This document shows positions 3,198 to 5,747 of a stretch of DNA of 5,747 nucleotides, piece after piece. This stretch comes from AC-32 sp036265535 (GTDB taxonomy: Bacteria > Actinomycetota > Thermoleophilia > Gaiellales > Gaiellaceae): positions 1-5,747 of the forward strand of contig DATAOV010000067.1 of assembly GCA_036265535.1 (NCBI GenBank). The letters are read 5' to 3'. The notes below the pieces were generated by a model. That model saw only the letters and a program-made list of their open reading frames with translations. It had not been told where the DNA came from and made no database searches. How positions within the stretch are numbered: the first letter of the stretch is position 1; each line of letters starts with the position of its first letter. The translations under genes and the position numbers were made by a program.

Positions 3198-4866
3198 GCG
3201 CCTGTTCCGGTTCGCGCTCTGGCCGGCGGGCGCGGCGCTCGGGATCCTCGCCGAGCGCCTCTATTTCGGCTGGGGCGATGGGCGCCACTGGATACCCGAC
3301 CTCGTCACGGGTTGGAGCCTGATCGCGTGCGGGCTCGTCGGCTGGTCGCGGCGGCCCGAGAGCAGGAGCGGGGCTCTAATGGCGGCGACCGGATTCGCCT
3401 GGTTCGCCGGCAACTTCGCAACTGCCGACCTCGGCCCGCTCGACTGGCTCGCCGCACACGCGCTCTACCTCTACCGCGGGCCGCTCTTCCACCTCGCCCT
3501 CTCCTACCCGCGCGGGCGCCTGGCGGGCCGGATCGAGCGGGCGGCCGTGGCCGTCGGATACGTCGCGGCGATCGTGACTCCGGCCTGGCGGAGCGGGACG
3601 ACGACGATCGTGCTGGCCTCGCTCCTGGTGGGCGTCGCCGGCCGTAGCTACCTTCGCTCCGCCGGCCGAGAGCGCCGGGAGCGTCTGGCTGCGCTGCAGG
3701 CGACCACCTTCCTCGGAGCCGTCCTGGCAGCCGATGCGCTCGTGCGCTTCGCCGTTTCGACCGAGGAGGCGAAGGACGCGACGCTCTTGGCGAACGAAGC
3801 GGCGCTCGTCGCCCTGGCGGTCAGCCTCCTCGCCGGGCTCCTCCGCTGGCCCTGGGAGCGGGCGGAGGTAACCGACTTCGTCGTCGAGCTCGGGGAGGCA
3901 AGGTCGGGGACGCTTCGCGACGCGCTCGCGCGCGCGCTCGGGGATCCAACGCTCGAGCTCGGCTACTGGCTTCCTGAGAGCGGTGCCTACGTCGACGCTG
4001 CCGGACGCTCACTCGAGCTTCCCGCCGCGGGCTCCGCTCGAGCTGTCACGAGGGTTGAGCGCGACGGGCAGGCCGTCGCCGTGCTCGTTCACGATCCGGC
4101 CGTGCTCGACGATCCTGGCCTTGTCGAGGCGGTGGCCGCCGCGGCGCGGCTTGCGGCCTCGAATGCGCGCCTTCAGGCCGAGGTGCGTGCGCAGGTGAGC
4201 GAGCTGCAGGAGTCGCGCCGGCGCCTGGTGCGGGCCGGCGACGAGGAGCGTCGTCGGCTCGAGCAGCGACTCCGCGAAGGGGCCGAGCGGCGCCTGGTTG
4301 CGCTCGGGCACGTGCTCGAGCGGGCGTCGGGAAACACGAACCGCACCAGGACCGCGGAAATCGAGCGCGCCAGAGATCAGCTCGCCCGCGCGCTCGCCGA
4401 TCTCCACGACCTCGCGAGGGGCCTCCACCCGCGGACGCTGACCGAGCAGGGACTCGAGGCCGCGCTTGCTTCCCTCGCGCGGAGAAGCCCGGTGCCGGTC
4501 GAGCTGGCGGTGCCGGCCGAGCGCCTCCCGGCCGAGGTCGAGGCCGCCGCGTACTTCATCTGCTCGGAGGCACTTGCAAACATCGCCAAGTACGCGTCGG
4601 CCTCACGTGTGGTCGTGCGCGTAACTGCGGACGACCGCGCGGCGCTGGTCGAGATCGTCGACGACGGTGTCGGCGGGGCGGATCCCGCACAGGGCTCCGG
4701 CCTACGCGGGCTGGCGGACCGCGTCGAGGCGCTCGGTGGCGCCCTCCGCCTCGAGAGCCCGCCCGGCGGCGGGACACGCCTCTCCGCCGAGCTTCCCCTG
4801 CACGGTGAGGCACCGTCAGGGGATGGGTCGCACCGGCGGGCCGATCCGCCGCCACGGCTCGCCTGA
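3196..4866 (+). CDS. Membrane histidine kinase of NarL/HisKA_3 type with Arg at the H-box His
   Basis: The product is 556 residues. About eight hydrophobic segments (roughly 5-20, 34-50, 59-76, 85-102, 114-131, 135-148, 166-187, 198-217) suggest an integral membrane sensor without a large outer domain. A cytoplasmic region (about 222-310) of weak GAF-like character and a coiled-coil stretch (about 312-376) follow. The dimerisation region reads 'AGDEERRRLEQRLREGAERR' at 347-366. The usual family form is ...RRLERDLHDGAQQR, so the phosphoacceptor His is Arg360 (codon CGC at 4273-4275). The X-box 'LARGLHP' (His411), the N-box 'SEALANIAKYA' (Glu458, Asn462; Tyr466 in place of the common His), 'VDDGVGG' (488-494), 'GSGLRGLADRV' (500-510) and 'GGGT' (524-527) are all present, so ATP binding should persist. 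Residues after about 535 are a Pro/Arg-rich tail encoded in the overlap with the convergent gene. It lies in an operon with the receiver-only regulator. Confidence 0.9.
   Translation: MRLFRFALWPAGAALGILAERLYFGWGDGRHWIPDLVTGWSLIACGLVGWSRRPESRSGALMAATGFAWFAGNFATADLGPLDWLAAHALYLYRGPLFHLALSYPRGRLAGRIERAAVAVGYVAAIVTPAWRSGTTTIVLASLLVGVAGRSYLRSAGRERRERLAALQATTFLGAVLAADALVRFAVSTEEAKDATLLANEAALVALAVSLLAGLLRWPWERAEVTDFVVELGEARSGTLRDALARALGDPTLELGYWLPESGAYVDAAGRSLELPAAGSARAVTRVERDGQAVAVLVHDPAVLDDPGLVEAVAAAARLAASNARLQAEVRAQVSELQESRRRLVRAGDEERRRLEQRLREGAERRLVALGHVLERASGNTNRTRTAEIERARDQLARALADLHDLARGLHPRTLTEQGLEAALASLARRSPVPVELAVPAERLPAEVEAAAYFICSEALANIAKYASASRVVVRVTADDRAALVEIVDDGVGGADPAQGSGLRGLADRVEALGGALRLESPPGGGTRLSAELPLHGEAPSGDGSHRRADPPPRLA
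4802..4816. terminator. Weak hairpin at the end of the minus-strand TRAP-type gene
   Basis: The arms acggtg (4802-4807) and caccgt (4811-4816) form a 6-bp stem with a 3-nt loop, starting at the last base of the minus-strand stop codon. There is no T-tract. It lies inside the kinase coding sequence. It is the only candidate terminator structure seen between the two convergent genes, and a weak one. Confidence 0.25.
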
Positions 4867-5747
4867 CCAGACGAAGCGGTCGCCGCGCTCCACGGATGGG
4901 GCGGGCGTGAGGTACAGCGTCCTGTCGCGGTCGCGCGAGAAGGTGAAGATGAGCACCGAGTTTTCGCTGGGCCAGCTGAACGCGATCCGGTTGCCGGTGA
5001 CCCTGTAGGTGCCCGCGTCCGGGCCCTCGCCGGTCTGCCACTTCCCATCGCCGAGAGTCCTCGTGGTGACCGCCCCGACAACGGGTAGGTTCGGGGGCCA
5101 TCCAGACCGAATCGCGTCCGCCTTCGTCAGCACATAGCGGTAGGTTCCGTCGAGCCTGGTCGTGGCCCGAGGTGCCGTGCTGCCGGTCGGCCCGTGCTCC
5201 CGCGGAACCGAGCAGCCTTTGGGAACGCGGAGGGCGGGAGCGGGCGGGAGCGATCGCTTCAGCGCTCGGATCCTGCTGATCAGGCTCTTCGTGCGGGGAT
5301 CCCGGTCGAGCTCGGAGTAGACGGGTCGCGTCGCCCGCACGAGCGCCGCGAGCTCGGCCCTGCTCGCGAGCACAACCCGACCGCCGCCGGTCGCGGAGGC
5401 GCTGCGGCCAGTCGAGCAGAACCGCTCGATCGCCGCCTGCGCGGAGTGACGCTTCGCGACGCCGTACGCAAGCGTCCGGGCGGCCGCCCGCTCCAGCGCC
5501 GCCCGCTCGGCGTCCGTGAGGGCACGCAGCGAAGCAGGATTGGCGAAGAGCGTGTGGAGCGCCGGAAAGATGCTGACGTTGCCCGTAACGATGTCCGGGC
5601 CCAAATAACTGACAAGGGACTCGATCCGCCCGTCGGCCTGTCCACGGCTCATCACGTCCAGATCGGCCTTCCCCAATCTGTGCACCGGTGTCGCCCCGAG
5701 CGCGCGCAGCGCTGCGTCGGTCGCCCGCGACGGGGTCACAATCAACC
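4816..5747 (-). CDS. TRAP-type (DctP-like) solute-binding protein with extra C-terminal domain, N-terminus outside the window
   Basis: The frame is open from the right edge to TGA at 4818-4816; the TTG at 5745 is just the first start-like codon in view. About 309 residues are visible. The first ~165 look like the C-terminal lobe of a DctP-family binding protein: 'ALRALGATPV', 'RGQADG' (34-39, the family's rGxxDG block), 'VTGNVSIFPALHTLFAN', 'LTDAERAALERAAAR', and the late helix 'YSELDRDPRTKSLISRIRAL'. After a Pro/Cys-containing linker (about 166-195), a second region (about 197-302) begins 'LDGTYRYVLTKADAI' and is rich in beta-strand patterns ('AGTYRVTGNRIAF', 'IFTFSRDRDRTLYLT', 'DRFVWSGEPWRRI'). 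This resembles a small lipocalin-like barrel not found in classical DctP. The protein probably binds a small organic acid or similar ligand outside the membrane. No TRAP permease gene is visible; it could be farther right. The gene is convergent with the kinase and overlaps it by 51 bp. Confidence 0.8.
   Translation of the reverse strand, partial: LIVTPSRATDAALRALGATPVHRLGKADLDVMSRGQADGRIESLVSYLGPDIVTGNVSIFPALHTLFANPASLRALTDAERAALERAAARTLAYGVAKRHSAQAAIERFCSTGRSASATGGGRVVLASRAELAALVRATRPVYSELDRDPRTKSLISRIRALKRSLPPAPALRVPKGCSVPREHGPTGSTAPRATTRLDGTYRYVLTKADAIRSGWPPNLPVVGAVTTRTLGDGKWQTGEGPDAGTYRVTGNRIAFSWPSENSVLIFTFSRDRDRTLYLTPAPSVERGDRFVWSGEPWRRIGPPVRPIP

Noticed and set aside
2961..3647. Plus-strand open frame of 228 codons across the regulator-kinase junction
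   Set aside because: Arg/Gly-rich shadow frame. Both overlapping genes have clear conserved motifs in their own frames.
4377..5081. Minus-strand open frame of 234 codons
   Set aside because: Ser/Arg/Ala-rich shadow covering the kinase gene and the binding-protein gene in another frame.

Overview
The window is GC-rich bacterial DNA with GTG starts and few A/T-rich promoters. The protein style suggests an actinobacterium, perhaps of the Thermoleophilia (Gaiellales/Solirubrobacterales). Evidence for that is an eight-helix NarL-type sensor kinase next to a receiver-only regulator, a TRAP-type binding protein with an extra C-terminal beta domain, and a secreted PD40 propeller. The taxon is an inference from protein flavour; no taxonomic marker gene is present.

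Region 1 (1-1588) looks like the distal end of a mobile or island-type region. It starts with the C-terminal two thirds of an SDR oxidoreductase (cut by the window edge). A stretch of broken coding remnants follows, and then a small antibiotic-type nucleotidyltransferase. The nucleotidyltransferase lies between two copies of a ~108-bp direct repeat (573-680 and 1445-1552). Each copy ends in the 3' half of a CAU-anticodon (initiator-like Met) tRNA, from the anticodon loop to the acceptor arm. The second copy runs into a tRNA-type terminator (1559-1588). This is the layout expected of tyrosine-recombinase attachment sites built on a tRNA 3' end, with the chromosome resuming to the right. No integrase is visible in the window.

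Region 2 (1589-2663) has a perfect 19-bp inverted repeat and a minus-strand gene for an exported TolB/PD40 beta-propeller protein. Region 3 (2664-2835) is a divergent intergenic space with a palindrome flanked by a 13-bp direct repeat.

Region 4 (2836-4866) is a two-gene plus-strand operon. It encodes a receiver-only response regulator and, 6 nt downstream, a membrane histidine kinase. The kinase keeps its ATPase boxes but has Arg in place of the phosphoacceptor His in an otherwise clear HisKA_3 H-box. Region 5 (4816-5747) is a convergent minus-strand gene for the C-terminal part of a DctP-like TRAP solute-binding protein. Its 3' end overlaps the kinase gene by 51 bp, and its 5' end is cut by the window edge.

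The most interesting items are the repeat-bounded ~872-bp unit with tRNA-Met-derived ends, and the kinase without its phosphoacceptor paired with a regulator that has no output domain.
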